Position numbers and translations under genes: made by a program. 64,000 nt of DNA. It comes from JBBDRJ01 sp963766295 (GTDB lineage Bacteria > Actinomycetota > JAICYB01). Location of the stretch: contig CAVXYW010000002.1 of the NCBI GenBank assembly GCA_963766295.1, positions 186,001 through 250,000 on the forward strand, written 5' to 3'. Each line of letters starts with the position of its first letter. The first letter of the stretch is position 1. Below the pieces are notes generated by a model, which was given only the letters and a program-made list of their open reading frames with translations, ran no database searches and had not been told where the DNA came from. This document shows positions 41,506 through 49,734 of the stretch, piece by piece.

Positions 41506-42159
41506 ATGACTCCCACCTGGGGAACCGCCGGTTGGCGGGCGTCGTTTCCGTTTAGAGGCATGACTGGACAAGTTCTCGCCGTCCTCGACGACGGAATCGG
41601 CAGCGCCGCAGACGATCCGGGAAGCACGCCGGATTGGGCTGACGTCGTTGCCAAATACGCAGACGTCGTCTACACGATGGCTTATCGCCTGACCGGCGAC
41701 GACGAGGACGCGCGCGACCTGGCGCAGGACGTGTTGATCAGGCTCCACCGAGGCCTTGCCCGCTACCGCGAAGGCAACTTCGAGGGGTGGCTCTACCGGA
41801 CGACGGTCAACGCATTCCGTGACCGGCTCCGCAAGCGCAAGCGCCTTCGCGAGGACGAACTCCCGGACGAACCACCCGGCATGACAACTTCAGGGGTCGT
41901 CGAGGAAGCGGTGGCGAAGCAGGAGCTCCACGACATCGTCCAGCGAGCACTCGTCAGACTGCCTCCCGAGTATCGAGAAGCTGTCGTGCTTCGCGATCTT
42001 GAGGGCCGCTCGTACGAGGAGATCGCAGAGATCCTTCAGGTTCCTTCCGGGACGGTGAGGTCGCGCATCCACCGAGGACGAGAGGCTCTGCGTCAATTGC
42101 TGGAGCACTACGTCGAAGAATCCGACGAGACTCAGAAACCTCCGGAGACCGGACAGTGA
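41506..42159 (+). CDS. ECF sigma factor (SigE/RpoE-like)
   Basis: A 217-residue sigma factor. Region 2 is VVAKYADVVYTMAYRLTGDD, EDARDLAQDVLIRLHRGL and FEGWLYRTTVNAFRDRLRKR. Region 4 is LPPEYREAVVLRDLEGRSYE, EIAEILQVPSGTVRSRIHRG. The start at 41506 gives about 40 extra residues before region 2; an ATG at 41560 is an alternative. The stop overlaps the next gene by GTGA, and that gene encodes a zinc-binding anti-sigma factor. An RseB-like exported protein follows. This sigma, anti-sigma and periplasmic-sensor order mirrors envelope-stress (sigma-E) systems. Confidence 0.93.
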   Translation: MTPTWGTAGWRASFPFRGMTGQVLAVLDDGIGSAADDPGSTPDWADVVAKYADVVYTMAYRLTGDDEDARDLAQDVLIRLHRGLARYREGNFEGWLYRTTVNAFRDRLRKRKRLREDELPDEPPGMTTSGVVEEAVAKQELHDIVQRALVRLPPEYREAVVLRDLEGRSYEEIAEILQVPSGTVRSRIHRGREALRQLLEHYVEESDETQKPPETGQ

Positions 42160-42599
42160 GCTTTTATCCGCGCCATGTCGAGCGGGAGATCCTGTCTGCG
42201 CTGATCGACGGTGAGCTCGACGCAGCGCAACGGCGGGAAGTTCACGACCACCTTCAAGAATGCGCTCCGTGCCGCGAGGCTATGGATGAGTTCTCCCACA
42301 TCCACGGTCTGGTCGGTGAGCTTCCGCGCCTGATCGCTCCGGAGTCGTTCGTTTCTGTCGCCCTTCGTCCGCGAGAGTCACGGGGTTTGCGCACCGCCAC
42401 CACGGCTCTTCTTGCCGGCCGGCGTAAGTGGGTGGCGGCGAGCATCGCTGTAGCAGCGCTGGGCATAACCTTCGGTGGCCTAGCGACTCCAGCACCGGCT
42501 GCCCAGGCACCGGTCGGCGCCTTCATCGACAGACATGTGAGCGTTCACTCCGGTGTGGAAACGGCCGGACACGTTCTATTCGCAGTCAACGGGCCGTAA
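42156..42599 (+). CDS. Zinc-binding anti-sigma factor (ZAS/zf-HC2)
   Basis: A 147-residue single-pass membrane protein. The cytosolic N-terminus has the ZAS motif HLQECAPC (His32, Cys36, Cys39) after LSALIDGELDAAQRREV. A transmembrane helix (about 91-112, WVAASIAVAALGITFGGLA) follows and then a short outer tail (PVGAFIDRHVSVHSG). It should sequester the sigma factor encoded just upstream, with which it is coupled by a GTGA overlap; zinc or redox changes or proteolysis would release it. The downstream RseB-like gene begins one base after its stop. Confidence 0.9.
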   Translation: MSFYPRHVEREILSALIDGELDAAQRREVHDHLQECAPCREAMDEFSHIHGLVGELPRLIAPESFVSVALRPRESRGLRTATTALLAGRRKWVAASIAVAALGITFGGLATPAPAAQAPVGAFIDRHVSVHSGVETAGHVLFAVNGP

Positions 42600-42600
42600 C

Positions 42601-43653
42601 GTGCCGGACCGGGCGACGTCCCGAAGGCAAGCGCCGATGATGGCCGGCGCGCTCGCATTGCTGGGCATGGCGATCGTGGCGCTCGCGCCGGCACCGACAG
42701 CGGCTCAGGAAAGCGAGCGCACAGAAGCGATCACTTACTTGGAGCGCGTCGCCAAGGCTCATGGTTCGACCTACAGTTGCCGTCAGCTCGTTGCCTATTT
42801 CGGCAAGGCGTCCTCGGCGGCCGCCGTTCTCGATATCCGCTCTTCGGGCAGCGGGCAATACGTGCGCGCCGAGTCGGGCTCCGGTGTGACGAGGTTGTGG
42901 CACGGACGCGAGAGCAGCGTGATGTCGGCGAGCGCCACCGACATTCACGAGTTCGGGACGTCGACGGTGGAGCTGAAGCCCGACCAGGTGATCGAGAAGT
43001 ATGAAGTCGAGGTAGGGGAGTCTTCGCAGATGTTCGGCGTGGAGGTCGTTCCGCTGACCCTAACGCGACGGCGAGACCGAACGACGGTAGAGAAATGGCT
43101 GGTGCACGCCGAGTCGGGGATCGTCTACCGGCGGGAGCTTTTCGACGCACAGAACAGGCTCGTCGGCATGACAACGATCACCGATATGAAATGGGGTTCC
43201 TCCGCCGCTGATTCGCCGGAGCCACGCGAGCCCGAGACTGAGCCGCCACATGAAGCTAAGGCGGCATCGATGAAGGGCGCGCCGAGGATGCTCCCGTCCG
43301 GCTACAGATTGCTGCGTGCGTACTCACTCGAGGCCGGTGGATTGCCCGCACAGCAGTTGGTTTATTCCGACGGACTGCACGCGCTCTCCGTTTTCGCGAC
43401 GAAGGGTTCGCTGAGTACGCCGGACGGCTTCGATCGCGCGGATATCGGCCATGCCGAAGGCTGGGTCGGGCCGGGACCGGGGACCTGGGCCTGGGAGGGT
43501 GACGGCCGGAGCTGGCTGATCGTCGCCGAAGAACCGGCGCTTGACCCCGTCGAGCTCACGAAGGCCTTCCCCAAAGGCGGACGTTCCTTTTGGGCCGGGT
43601 TGGGGGCCCTTTGGACTCGACTCTTCGACGCCATAGGGAGTCTGTTCGGCTAG
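42601..43653 (+). CDS. RseB/MucB-like exported sigma-factor regulator
   Basis: A 350-residue exported protein with a signal peptide (MMAGALALLGMAIVALAPAP, then TAAQ). The first domain (about 40-200) resembles the LolA-like lipid-sensing fold of MucB/RseB (EAITYLERVAKAHGSTYSCR, FGVEVVPLTLTRRRDRTTVE, LVHAESGIVYRRELFDAQNR, LVGMTTITDMKW). A Pro/Glu-rich linker and a second domain follow (LPSGYRLLRAYSLEAGGLPA, QQLVYSDGLHALSVFATKG). The GTG at 42601 lies directly after the anti-sigma stop. By analogy it may bind the anti-sigma outer tail and sense envelope lipids, but this is inferred from fold and position. Confidence 0.82.
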   Translation: MPDRATSRRQAPMMAGALALLGMAIVALAPAPTAAQESERTEAITYLERVAKAHGSTYSCRQLVAYFGKASSAAAVLDIRSSGSGQYVRAESGSGVTRLWHGRESSVMSASATDIHEFGTSTVELKPDQVIEKYEVEVGESSQMFGVEVVPLTLTRRRDRTTVEKWLVHAESGIVYRRELFDAQNRLVGMTTITDMKWGSSAADSPEPREPETEPPHEAKAASMKGAPRMLPSGYRLLRAYSLEAGGLPAQQLVYSDGLHALSVFATKGSLSTPDGFDRADIGHAEGWVGPGPGTWAWEGDGRSWLIVAEEPALDPVELTKAFPKGGRSFWAGLGALWTRLFDAIGSLFG

Positions 43654-43754
43654 GCGAGGAGTTGGGGCGTCCTTCTCATATTTCTGGGGCTTTTTCTTAT
43701 GTTCGCAATGCCAGGAGCCGGAACCTTACGGGTCGCTGCGACGTTTACTCACTG

Positions 43755-44126
43755 ATGTCACAACTCCTATCGCTTCTCGCCTTGGACCCCGATGCCTGGC
43801 TTCTGGAGTCCAATTGCCGCGGGCGTACCGACCTGTTCTTCGCTCCGGACGAATCGGAGTCACGTCGCGAGCGCCGGCGGCGGGAAGCTCAGGCAAAAGC
43901 GGTGTGCGAGGAATGCATCGTTCGCGAGCAGTGTTTAACGGAAGCGTTGCAGGCCGATGAAAGATTTGGGATCTGGGGCGGTCTCACCGAGCGAGAGCGT
44001 CGTGCGGCGAAACGCTCCGGAACGGTTCCAAGTTCTAATGACATCGCCGGCCCTGGGCGACTCGCACGCCTGCCCGCCGTCGTTGTTCAGGGCGCGGCGA
44101 TGTCTTCTTCTTCGCGAAGCGAGTAG
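43755..44126 (+). CDS. WhiB-family transcriptional regulator (second copy)
   Basis: A 123-residue Fe-S regulator with ligands Cys21, Cys51, Cys54 and Cys60 (CEECIVREQC), the GIWGG turn and a basic tail (LTERERRAAKRSG). It differs from the copy at 35954 in having no long leader, a different N-terminus and about 30 extra C-terminal residues. The ATG at 43755 begins directly before the WhiB fold; no ribosome site is evident, so a leaderless mRNA is possible. Sequence in the same frame upstream overlaps the RseB-like gene and is not WhiB-like. It follows the sigma/anti-sigma/RseB set by about 100 bases. Confidence 0.92.
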   Translation: MSQLLSLLALDPDAWLLESNCRGRTDLFFAPDESESRRERRRREAQAKAVCEECIVREQCLTEALQADERFGIWGGLTERERRAAKRSGTVPSSNDIAGPGRLARLPAVVVQGAAMSSSSRSE

Positions 44127-44148
44127 ACGACAGCGAACCGGTGCGCCG

Positions 44149-45444
44149 TCAGCGGCGCACTATCTGCTGCACGGCCCTGTGAGCGAGGTTCATGCCTTCG
44201 TTCATGCCGCGGTCTTCCGGGTAGATCTGACCCGTCGTTGCGACGTACAAGCCCTTTATGTGGCTCACGACACCGGGTATCCCCGAGCTGTAGCCGATCG
44301 TCACCAGTGGTGCTGCGTACGGAGTGCGGAAAGGGTTTACACCGAGCACCTGATCGGTTGAGAAACCCGGGAGCCAATCCGCCAGCGCATTGACCCACTG
44401 GTCGGCCAGTTCGTTCACGTCCGCGGTGGCGACCGGATCGTCGGCCGTGAAATAGCGCCCGAGATAGGAAACGTGCCGCCCGTCGTAGTGGGACGCGGGG
44501 ACGAGATTGGTCTGCTCGATCAACGCTCCGAAAGGGACTTCGTCGTCGCAGCAATTGGTCCAGTAGTAGCGACTTATCGGTTTGGTCGTCTCGACGATCA
44601 CGCAGATGGCTCCGAGCCGGCCGATCTCCGACCATCGGTAGTCACGCCGGTCCTCGGGGATCAGCGATGAGACTCCCGGCAGCTGTCCTGCGTACAACAC
44701 GGCGTCGGCCTCGATGGACTCAGCACCAACCTCGACGCCGATTACGCGATCTCCATCGAGGGCGATGCTGTCGACGGCCGCTTGCGTGCGAACCTTGGCT
44801 CCCAATCGCGCGAGCTCTGACGCGACGCCGTCGAACAGTTGCCGGAAGCCACCGCGGAGATACCCCAAGCGTTCGCCCCGCCAGGTTCGCGCTGCTGCAC
44901 GCTGCCGGAAACGAGCCCACATCCACGAAGCCGGAACACGTTCCGACGCCATCCCGAACTTGAAGCGAAGCATCGGGTCCCAAATGGCTTCCATAGCGCG
45001 CTCGCCCGCGTTCGCAGTCAGCCAATCTCGCGCCGGCGTTTCGTCCAGCGATCGGTAGTCACGCGTCGCCGTGAGGCGAACGGTGCTGATACCGAGACGT
45101 ATCCGGTCCCTCAAGGGGAGCGGCCGGAACCGGAGAAGATCGATCGGAGAGGTGAAGGGCCAGAACTTCGCGCCCGTGAGGACACTGACGCTTGAGGGGT
45201 ACCACTCGAGCCGGTCGGACAGTCCGAGCTCATCGATGAGGCGGATGATGCGCTCTTCGTTCGGGAAGATGTGGTGGTAGAAGCATTCGAGCGGGGTTCC
45301 GGCGACGGAGAAGCTGACGACAAGGCCGCCCAAGTTCTCGCTGCGCTCGAGCACGATCACCTCGTGCCCGGCTCTAGCCAGTTCGAGCGCAGCGGCGCAT
45401 CCGCAGATCCCACCACCGATCACGACTACTTTCTTTTTCACCAT
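44149..45444 (-). CDS. FAD-dependent amine-oxidase/UDP-galactopyranose-mutase-like oxidoreductase
   Basis: A 431-residue flavoprotein. The N-terminal FAD motif is VVVIGGGICGCAAALELARA, followed by the second dinucleotide contact VLERSENLGGLVVSF. The C-terminus closes the FAD site (GLYVATTGQIYPEDRGMNEG). The family includes protoporphyrinogen oxidase, phytoene desaturase and the mutase-like oxidoreductases common in polysaccharide loci. It opens the glycan region and diverges from a hexapeptide acyltransferase, so a sugar- or lipid-related redox step is likely. The ATG at 45444 is used; GTG at 45447 is equally possible. The substrate is unknown. Confidence 0.8.
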   Translation of the reverse strand: MVKKKVVVIGGGICGCAAALELARAGHEVIVLERSENLGGLVVSFSVAGTPLECFYHHIFPNEERIIRLIDELGLSDRLEWYPSSVSVLTGAKFWPFTSPIDLLRFRPLPLRDRIRLGISTVRLTATRDYRSLDETPARDWLTANAGERAMEAIWDPMLRFKFGMASERVPASWMWARFRQRAAARTWRGERLGYLRGGFRQLFDGVASELARLGAKVRTQAAVDSIALDGDRVIGVEVGAESIEADAVLYAGQLPGVSSLIPEDRRDYRWSEIGRLGAICVIVETTKPISRYYWTNCCDDEVPFGALIEQTNLVPASHYDGRHVSYLGRYFTADDPVATADVNELADQWVNALADWLPGFSTDQVLGVNPFRTPYAAPLVTIGYSSGIPGVVSHIKGLYVATTGQIYPEDRGMNEGMNLAHRAVQQIVRR

Positions 45445-45522
45445 CACCCCGGAATTCAGTCGCGAGCGCTAGAAAGTATCCTCTCGCATCGAGGAAGCAG
45501 GCTGCGCCCGACCCTCGGCGAA

Positions 45523-45528
45523 TATAGT
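45523..45528 (+). promoter_or_regulatory. -10 element suggesting a near-leaderless acyltransferase mRNA
   Basis: TATAGT at 45523-45528 lies only 11 bases before the ATG at 45540. Transcription starting 6-8 bases downstream would leave a leader of five bases or fewer. No ribosome site is present before the ATG, which agrees with leaderless translation, common in actinobacteria. Confidence 0.4.
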
Positions 45529-45539
45529 GGCCACGAAAA

Positions 45540-46160
45540 ATGCCTCGAGACTTGCGAAAGATCCCATGGGACGTGCGTTATAAATTCGGAGCAAAGCTCG
45601 CCTCGGATCTGCGTCGGCTGTCCATCAAACTCACTCATCGTCATTGTCGGGTCGAGTTTCAGGGTCCGGTACGAATCGGTCCGGGGTTCGTCCTCGAGAT
45701 TCCGGATCGTGGCGAGTTCGTCGTCGGCCCAGACGTAATCTTCCGGCGCGGCTTCGTCTGCGAGATCAGCGGGACCGGCCGGGTCGTCATCGGCGCCGGC
45801 ACCACGTTCACGTCGAATGCGCTCATCCAGTGCAGCACATCGGTCGAGATCGGCGAGCGAAACGCGTTCGGCCAGGCTCTTCAGATCGCGGACGGAAGCC
45901 ACAAGTTCCGAGATCTCACGACCCCGCCATTGGAACAGGGGTACAACTTCCGGCCGATCAAGATCGGTGACCACATCATGGTGCATTCGAAAGTCACGAT
46001 CGTGGCAAACGTCGGGGATTACGCCGTTGTTGGAGCGAACTCACTCGTCACAAAGGACGTACCGGCCTACTGTTTGGCTGGTGGTGTTCCTGCTCGCATC
46101 ATCGAGTACTTCGGTCCAGAAGAACGGCGGCCGGTAGGGCTCGACATAAAGCGGGGATGA
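45540..46160 (+). CDS. Hexapeptide-repeat (left-handed beta-helix) acyltransferase
   Basis: A 206-residue transferase of the WbbJ/NodL/maltose-acetyltransferase type. It has isoleucine-patch coils (VRIGPGFVLEIPDRGEFVVG, GRVVIGAGTTFTSNALIQCS), the loop ADGSHKF with the likely catalytic His, and the end IGDHIMVHSKVTIVANVGDY, AVVGANSLVTKDVPAYCLAG. Such enzymes O-acetylate sugars using acetyl-CoA and act as trimers. It lies in the glycan locus, diverging from the flavin oxidoreductase and converging on the glycosyltransferase fusion with adjacent stops (46160/46161). A glycan O-acetyltransferase is the best guess. Confidence 0.87.
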   Translation: MPRDLRKIPWDVRYKFGAKLASDLRRLSIKLTHRHCRVEFQGPVRIGPGFVLEIPDRGEFVVGPDVIFRRGFVCEISGTGRVVIGAGTTFTSNALIQCSTSVEIGERNAFGQALQIADGSHKFRDLTTPPLEQGYNFRPIKIGDHIMVHSKVTIVANVGDYAVVGANSLVTKDVPAYCLAGGVPARIIEYFGPEERRPVGLDIKRG

Positions 46161-47786
46161 TCAACGAACTGGCGGTAAGAGACGCCCCAGTTGTCGTCTG
46201 ATCTCTGAAAGAAGCCGCGACGGACCGCTTGCATCGTTGCTGCTCTCGGCCGATCCAAGGTATGCGATGAAATGCACGCGGCCCCCGTGATAGCGGCGGT
46301 AGTGCAACAGACCACGGCTTGCGGCGCGACGCAATAGATCCGCTATCGGCAGTGCGTGATGCGGATGGTGATCGTCCGGCTCGGAGGAGACGAGGTTGAC
46401 GAAAATGAGTCGAGCGCGGCTCTCGAGAGCCTCGAGAGTCGAGAGCGGATCATCGACATGCTCCAGGACATCGAAGCAATAGGCAGCGTCGAATCCGCCC
46501 GGGATGCTGTCGGCGTCCAAGTCGTAAATGGATGCGTCGATGCCGCGTCGAGCGAGGCGCCATCGCAGGTATTTGGTGGACGGGTTGTCGAAGTCTGCAA
46601 GGGACACGTCGTAGCCGTCTTCGATCAGCCGCAATCCGTCGCTACCGATGCCGCACCCCCAATCCAGCAGCCGTCCTCCTTGCGGTACGAGCCTGCGTAG
46701 CACCTCCCGATACGGAACCTTCGTCGCCGACATAGCGAATACCGTGAGGTCGTATAGATAGGCCTCGCTGGATCTGTAGAAAGTGGCTTCGTCCCCAACG
46801 ACCTCCAGCTCGTGCATCACTTCGTGCATGTGCCCACGCAACCTCTCTACATCGAAGGAGTCGCCGAGGTACTCCTTTAGCTCTTCGAGGTCACGATCTC
46901 CTTCCCACGCGTCGAAGAAGTAAGGGGCCAAGTGCTGGTAGTACCAGGTGTCGGCTCTCCGCTCGGCGACGCGGCGAACAGTCGTTAGGTTTCGGGGGAC
47001 CCGCTCTACGGCGATTGGCCAAATACGCGAGACCGGCCGCCGGCCTGCGGATGCGCGGGCACGCCGCGCGAACCACGGCTCGAACCAATCGTGCTTCGCC
47101 GCCATCATTCGCTCGCCGGGAGCGATTCCCTGGAACCGACGCAAAACGTCCGGCCAACTCAACATATGCAGGTGATGTGCGACGGCCTTGCGCTCGTAGA
47201 GCAAGACCATCCCCGCTTGATCTAGACGCCAACCCATGTCCAAGTCTTCGTAGTAGTAGACGAAGTCCTCGTCGAACCCGAGCACATCGTTGAAGAGCTC
47301 GCGCTTGAGCGAGATGTTGGACGAGTAGAACCTTCCGAACCCGGCTACATCGCCTTCGATGTTGTGATAGTCGAATTGCGTTCCGGACCAATCCATCCAG
47401 CGGTTGATGCGGCCGGCCGCTGCGGGATGAGGGTCGATGTGACCGAGCACGGCGGTGCGGGAGTCTGGGTGCCGTTCATGTACCAACAGGTGGCGCGCCA
47501 CTAGGTCCGGCGTTGGGACCATGTCATCGCCCAAGAAAAGGATCAGGGGATTTTGACTTGCGGCGACGCCGGCGTTACGCGCAGCACCCGGCCCTCCGTG
47601 GTCTTTGACCAGTGTTTGAACGCCGAGGTCTGCGGGAGGCTCTTGGTCCGTGCCGTCGACCACGACGATGATCTCGAAGCCGGAGACCGATTGAGCACGA
47701 AGCGCATCAAGCGTTCGGCGAAGGATGTCCCAACGGCCGCGCGTTGGTATGACAACGCTCAGGTCGGTCGGGTTGAAGGCGGACAT
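46161..47786 (-). CDS. Glycosyltransferase family 2 / SAM-methyltransferase fusion
   Basis: A 541-residue bifunctional protein. The N-terminal GT-A domain (about 1-270) has LSVVIPTRGRWDILRRTLDA, VVVDGTDQEPP, GGPGAARNAGVAAS, the metal-binding LFLGDDMVP and FDEDFVYYYEDLDMGWRL. A helical bridge (about 290-390) leads to a class I methyltransferase domain (about 400-510) with LLDWGCGIGSDGLRL, SLADFDNPSTKYLRWRL and YCFDVLEHVDDPLS. It could add a sugar and then methylate it, or cap a chain. The ATG at 47786 starts at the GT fold. It diverges from the CmoB-like methyltransferase gene at 47879. Confidence 0.88.
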   Translation of the reverse strand: MSAFNPTDLSVVIPTRGRWDILRRTLDALRAQSVSGFEIIVVVDGTDQEPPADLGVQTLVKDHGGPGAARNAGVAASQNPLILFLGDDMVPTPDLVARHLLVHERHPDSRTAVLGHIDPHPAAAGRINRWMDWSGTQFDYHNIEGDVAGFGRFYSSNISLKRELFNDVLGFDEDFVYYYEDLDMGWRLDQAGMVLLYERKAVAHHLHMLSWPDVLRRFQGIAPGERMMAAKHDWFEPWFARRARASAGRRPVSRIWPIAVERVPRNLTTVRRVAERRADTWYYQHLAPYFFDAWEGDRDLEELKEYLGDSFDVERLRGHMHEVMHELEVVGDEATFYRSSEAYLYDLTVFAMSATKVPYREVLRRLVPQGGRLLDWGCGIGSDGLRLIEDGYDVSLADFDNPSTKYLRWRLARRGIDASIYDLDADSIPGGFDAAYCFDVLEHVDDPLSTLEALESRARLIFVNLVSSEPDDHHPHHALPIADLLRRAASRGLLHYRRYHGGRVHFIAYLGSAESSNDASGPSRLLSEIRRQLGRLLPPVR

Positions 47787-47825
47787 ACTTGAAGTTTTCG
47801 GCCGATGAGTCTCGGCGGCGACAAC

Positions 47826-47831
47826 TATACT
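47826..47831 (+). promoter_or_regulatory. Putative -10 element of the first CmoB-like methyltransferase gene
   Basis: TATACT at 47826-47831 lies about 48 bases before the ATG at 47879, inside the spacer divergent from the fusion gene. No convincing -35 is seen 16-18 bases upstream. The hexamer is identical to those before korA and the GT39-like gene. Confidence 0.4.
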
Positions 47832-47878
47832 CTTGCGGATCACCGACCGGATCGGTGGGCACAAAGCGCTGCGAGGCG

Positions 47879-48688
47879 ATGTTGAGCGATACGGTCGAGA
47901 CTCTTCGGGCACAAGTCGCCGAACTCGAGTGGTACCACACGATCGAGTTGGCTCCTGGACTCACGACGCCGGGCTGGTTCGACACACGCAGGGTCGTTAA
48001 TCGGTTGCCATTTCCCGAATCTTTGCATGGCAAGCGATGCTTGGACGTCGGAACCTTCGACGGATTTTGGGCGTTCGAGATGGAACGTCGCGGCGCCTCG
48101 CAAACCGTCGCGATCGATGTTCTCGAGCCTTCAGAGTGGGACTGGCCCGCCGGCGGTTCGCCTGAGGATGTCGCTGCCATAGGGACAAGGAAGAGTCGTG
48201 GGCGCGGATTCGAGGTTGCGCGCGAAGCATTGGGGTCGTTGGTCGAGCGCGTCGAGAAGAGTGTCTACCAGCTCGACCCCGAGATCGATGGGGTTTTTGA
48301 CTACGTCTACGTTGGCAGTCTTCTGCTGCACCTTCGTGATCCGGTGGGAGCACTTATGCGTGTCCGATCGGTGTGCCGGGGATCGATGCTGTCCGTCGAC
48401 GCGATCGATCTGGGGCTCACGTTTGCACACCCACGGCGACCAATCGCAACGTTGGAGGCACTCGGCCGCCCTTGGTGGTGGAAACCTAACCTGGCGGCAT
48501 ACGTCCGGATGATCGAGGCCGCGGGGTTCTCGGCCCAACGCCACGGACGGTTCTTCATGCCCGCCGGTGATGGGCAGGCTCGCACCAGACCAACGGCGCG
48601 TGCGCTGGCGTCGAGATTCGGCCGCGAGGAGATCTTTCGCGTACGAGTGGGCGACCCGCACGCGTTTGTCCTTGCTCGACACGCCTGA
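47879..48688 (+). CDS. CmoB-like (DUF1698-type) SAM-methyltransferase, paralogue 1
   Basis: A 269-residue class I methyltransferase. The N-terminal signature LEWYHTIELAPGLTTPGWFD is that of the CmoB/DUF1698 group. Then come the SAM motif CLDVGTFDGFWAFEMERRGA and YVYVGSLLLHLRDPVGALMR. CmoB itself modifies tRNA wobble uridine with carboxy-SAM, but the location among glycosyltransferase genes and the presence of a second copy at 59311 suggest glycan or lipid methylation here. The ATG at 47879 follows a GAGGCG-like site; an earlier in-frame start would add 30 low-complexity residues. Confidence 0.85.
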   Translation: MLSDTVETLRAQVAELEWYHTIELAPGLTTPGWFDTRRVVNRLPFPESLHGKRCLDVGTFDGFWAFEMERRGASQTVAIDVLEPSEWDWPAGGSPEDVAAIGTRKSRGRGFEVAREALGSLVERVEKSVYQLDPEIDGVFDYVYVGSLLLHLRDPVGALMRVRSVCRGSMLSVDAIDLGLTFAHPRRPIATLEALGRPWWWKPNLAAYVRMIEAAGFSAQRHGRFFMPAGDGQARTRPTARALASRFGREEIFRVRVGDPHAFVLARHA

Positions 48689-48694
48689 AACGGC

Positions 48695-49507
48695 TTAGGT
48701 GGGTCTTGTCCCTTCGGCGAAGAGATCGGCGATGCCGAAGCGCTTCGTCAGCGGGAACTTGGCCAGCGCGTGGTATAGGCGCTTGGATTTTTGATCGGGG
48801 ATGAAGTCGGTGTACATCCATTTTCCGACCCACGACTTAACGCCGGTGTAGCCGGCGGCGCGAAGATACCGCCTTAGCGATGAAAGCGTTTGCTCGTTCA
48901 CGTGCATCAGGTGCTCGTAGTCGTGTATGCGCGGATCAGCGGGCCATTTCTTACGGCGCTTGGAACTGATGAGCCGCTGCATTTTGTACGTCACGTTGTA
49001 GAGGGTTTTGCTGGGCATCGTGTGGATGAATATCCGTCCTCCCGGCTTCAGGATGCGGAGTGCTTCGCGCAGTGTGCGGTCGAGTTCCTCGTGCGCGAGA
49101 TGCTCGACCACGTCGACCATCGTCGCGAGATCTGCGGTGTTGTCTTCGAGCGGTATCGATCGCGCGTCGCCAAAGATGACTTCCGCTTTGTCGGTGACTT
49201 TGTGTACGTCGAGGGTCTTGCGCGCCATATCGACCGCGGCCGATGCGTACTCGACGCCCACGGCTCGGCTCGCTCCTTGCTCGACGGCGACGGCGAGCAG
49301 CTCCCCGCGGCCCGTTCCGATGTCCAGCAGTACATCACCAGGTTGAAATCGCGAGAGCGCCAGGATGCCGGGGTAGATGCCGGCGACTTCCTTGCCTTCG
49401 GAAGCGTCCCACTCTGCAAATCCGGCGCACGCCTTGCGGTAATACTCCTCGCTGTAGGTGTCGGGTGGGACGATGGGATCCGGCAGTTGTTCATCACGGC
49501 CGCGCAT
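48695..49507 (-). CDS. Class I SAM-dependent methyltransferase
   Basis: A 270-residue methyltransferase. Motif I is VLLDIGTGRGELLAVAVEQG, motif II is AVGVEYASAAVDMARKTL, the post-II segment is VIFGDARSIPLEDNTADLAT and motif III is ALRILKPGGRIFIHTMPS. The N-terminus (YSEEYYRKACAGFAEWDASE) resembles glycan-locus methyltransferases. The C-terminal part is rich in Lys/Arg (SSKRRKKW) and may contact membrane or an acidic substrate. It converges on the CmoB-like gene with 6 bases between the stops. The methyl acceptor is unknown. Confidence 0.87.
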   Translation of the reverse strand: MRGRDEQLPDPIVPPDTYSEEYYRKACAGFAEWDASEGKEVAGIYPGILALSRFQPGDVLLDIGTGRGELLAVAVEQGASRAVGVEYASAAVDMARKTLDVHKVTDKAEVIFGDARSIPLEDNTADLATMVDVVEHLAHEELDRTLREALRILKPGGRIFIHTMPSKTLYNVTYKMQRLISSKRRKKWPADPRIHDYEHLMHVNEQTLSSLRRYLRAAGYTGVKSWVGKWMYTDFIPDQKSKRLYHALAKFPLTKRFGIADLFAEGTRPT

Positions 49508-49734
49508 GGAGTACGGATTCTATGCTCGCGGAAACGCAAGTGGGACTTCTGATGGCACGGCAGTACTCAAGAGCCGTGAACTCGGGTCGCCGAGTGCGCA
49601 CCATGTAACCTCGGAGTTGGTCGATCAGGCGGCGCCCCTCGCCGGAGCGTTAAAGCGATACATGGGAGGAGCCCGTTCAGTCATCCGCTACTGCGGAATG
49701 ATTCTTCTCAATTGCCCGTGAAGGACAAGAACCC

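Noticed and set aside
49508..49734. Short open frames in the 227-base spacer between two methyltransferase genes
   Set aside because: No ribosome site or family pattern; I also see no clear promoter, terminator or structured RNA in the spacer.
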